A program made the translations under genes and the position numbers. A stretch of DNA of 5,279 nt from JAUYIW01 sp043818555 (GTDB taxonomy: Bacteria; Patescibacteriota; Patescibacteriia; UBA9934), in contig JBDRFP010000010.1 of assembly GCA_043818555.1 (NCBI GenBank), positions 1 through 5,279 of the forward strand, written 5' to 3'. The notes beneath the pieces are model-generated. The model was not told where the DNA came from. It worked only from the letters and a program-made list of their open reading frames with translations, and searched no databases. Below are positions 5,044 through 5,279 of this stretch, in pieces (the stretch's first letter is position 1; every line of letters starts with the position of its first letter).

Positions 5044-5075
5044 GGGACGGCCACGAGCCGTCCCTCTTCTTTTCT
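5044..5075 (+). terminator. Intrinsic terminator of prepilin 2
   Basis: GGGACGGC (5044-5051) and GCCGTCCC (5057-5064) form a perfect 8-bp stem with loop CACGA, followed by TCTTCTTTTCT, 30 bases after the stop codon. It resembles the prepilin 1 terminator in arm sequence, loop and tail. The tail merges directly into the right-hand repeat array. Confidence 0.93.
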
Positions 5076-5279
5076 CGAAGATCCTGAGCCCTTCGATTCC
5101 ACTCAGGGCTATAAGAAATGTCGAACGGATTGAAAATCCTGAGCGTAGTCGAATGGATTGAAAATCCTGAGCCCTTCGATTCCACTCAGGGCTATAAGAA
5201 ATGTCGAACGGATTGAAAATCCTGAGCCCTTCGATTCCACTCAGGGTTATAACGTAGTCGAACGGATTGAAAATCCTGA
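5074..5279. repeat. Right tandem array of the CCTGAG palindromic repeat, runs off the window
   Basis: Contiguous units start at each ATCCTGAG: 5081-5135 (55 bp), 5136-5163 (28 bp), 5164-5218 (55 bp), 5219-5272 (54 bp) and a truncated unit at 5273-5279. The first and third are identical over 55 bases. The 54-bp unit equals the 28-bp unit with a 26-base insertion after ATCCTGAGC, apart from one base. The insertion begins CCTTCGATTCCACTCAGGG, an approximate inverted copy of the unit core. There are no unique spacers. No gene is seen here. Confidence 0.9.

Noticed and set aside
5074..5279. CRISPR array
   Set aside because: Units abut directly, are palindromic, vary between 28 and 55 bases and have no unique spacers; no cas gene is present.
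1..5279. tRNA, rRNA or known riboswitch
   Set aside because: No cloverleaf, rRNA segment or recognisable aptamer was seen on either strand by eye; a covariance-model scan would settle weaker candidates.

Overview
The window looks like DNA from an uncultured bacterium. No single lineage fits all of it. The two GC-rich prepilin genes on the right carry the H-X9-DG ending and the [19 protein letters not shown] block that I associate with Armatimonadota-type and related multi-copy pseudopilins. The left 1.3 kb is AT-rich, and its intergenic hairpins (TCATTCCTGC-GAAA-GCAGGAAT type) are common in Patescibacteria and other uncultured groups. The middle operon has intermediate composition and strong GGAGG ribosome sites. 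The window is either a mosaic genome or a mis-joined contig; the sequence alone cannot decide, so no taxon is assigned.

Layout: (1) 1-669, plus strand, the 3' part of a WecG/TagA/CpsF-type glycosyltransferase whose start lies outside the window. (2) 670-856, a convergent gap with a strong hairpin and REP-like palindromes. (3) 857-1294, minus strand, a DUF523/TudS-type protein. (4) 1374-3008, minus strand, a compact three-gene operon read right to left: PP-loop ATPase, TudS-related protein, small HEAT-repeat protein. Its genes are 11 and 4 bases apart, and it ends in a clear intrinsic terminator. (5) 3009-3441, a divergent intergenic region with two candidate minus-strand promoters, two perfect 12-bp palindromes, and dispersed repeats. 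(6) 3442-5075, two complete plus-strand transcription units. Each has a sigma-70-like promoter with a 16-bp spacer, a 5'-UTR hairpin, a prepilin gene and an intrinsic terminator. (7) 5074-5279, a tandem array of 54/55-bp and 28-bp palindromic units, also present as a shorter array at 3321-3408, so the prepilin pair is bracketed by the same repeat family.

How the genes may work together: the PP-loop protein has an ATP-binding SGGRDSS motif, a CxxC pair and a further cysteine, a pattern seen in sulfur-inserting tRNA thiolases. The next gene keeps the three cysteine motifs of the [4Fe-4S] desulfidase TudS, and the separate DUF523 gene just downstream is a second member of that superfamily. The HEAT protein has its own CxxC and is translationally coupled. 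A sulfur-insertion/sulfur-removal or Fe-S-dependent nucleotide-processing system is the most interesting hypothesis here, but the substrate cannot be read from sequence. The prepilins are probably independent of it and belong to a type IV pilus or type II secretion-like apparatus.
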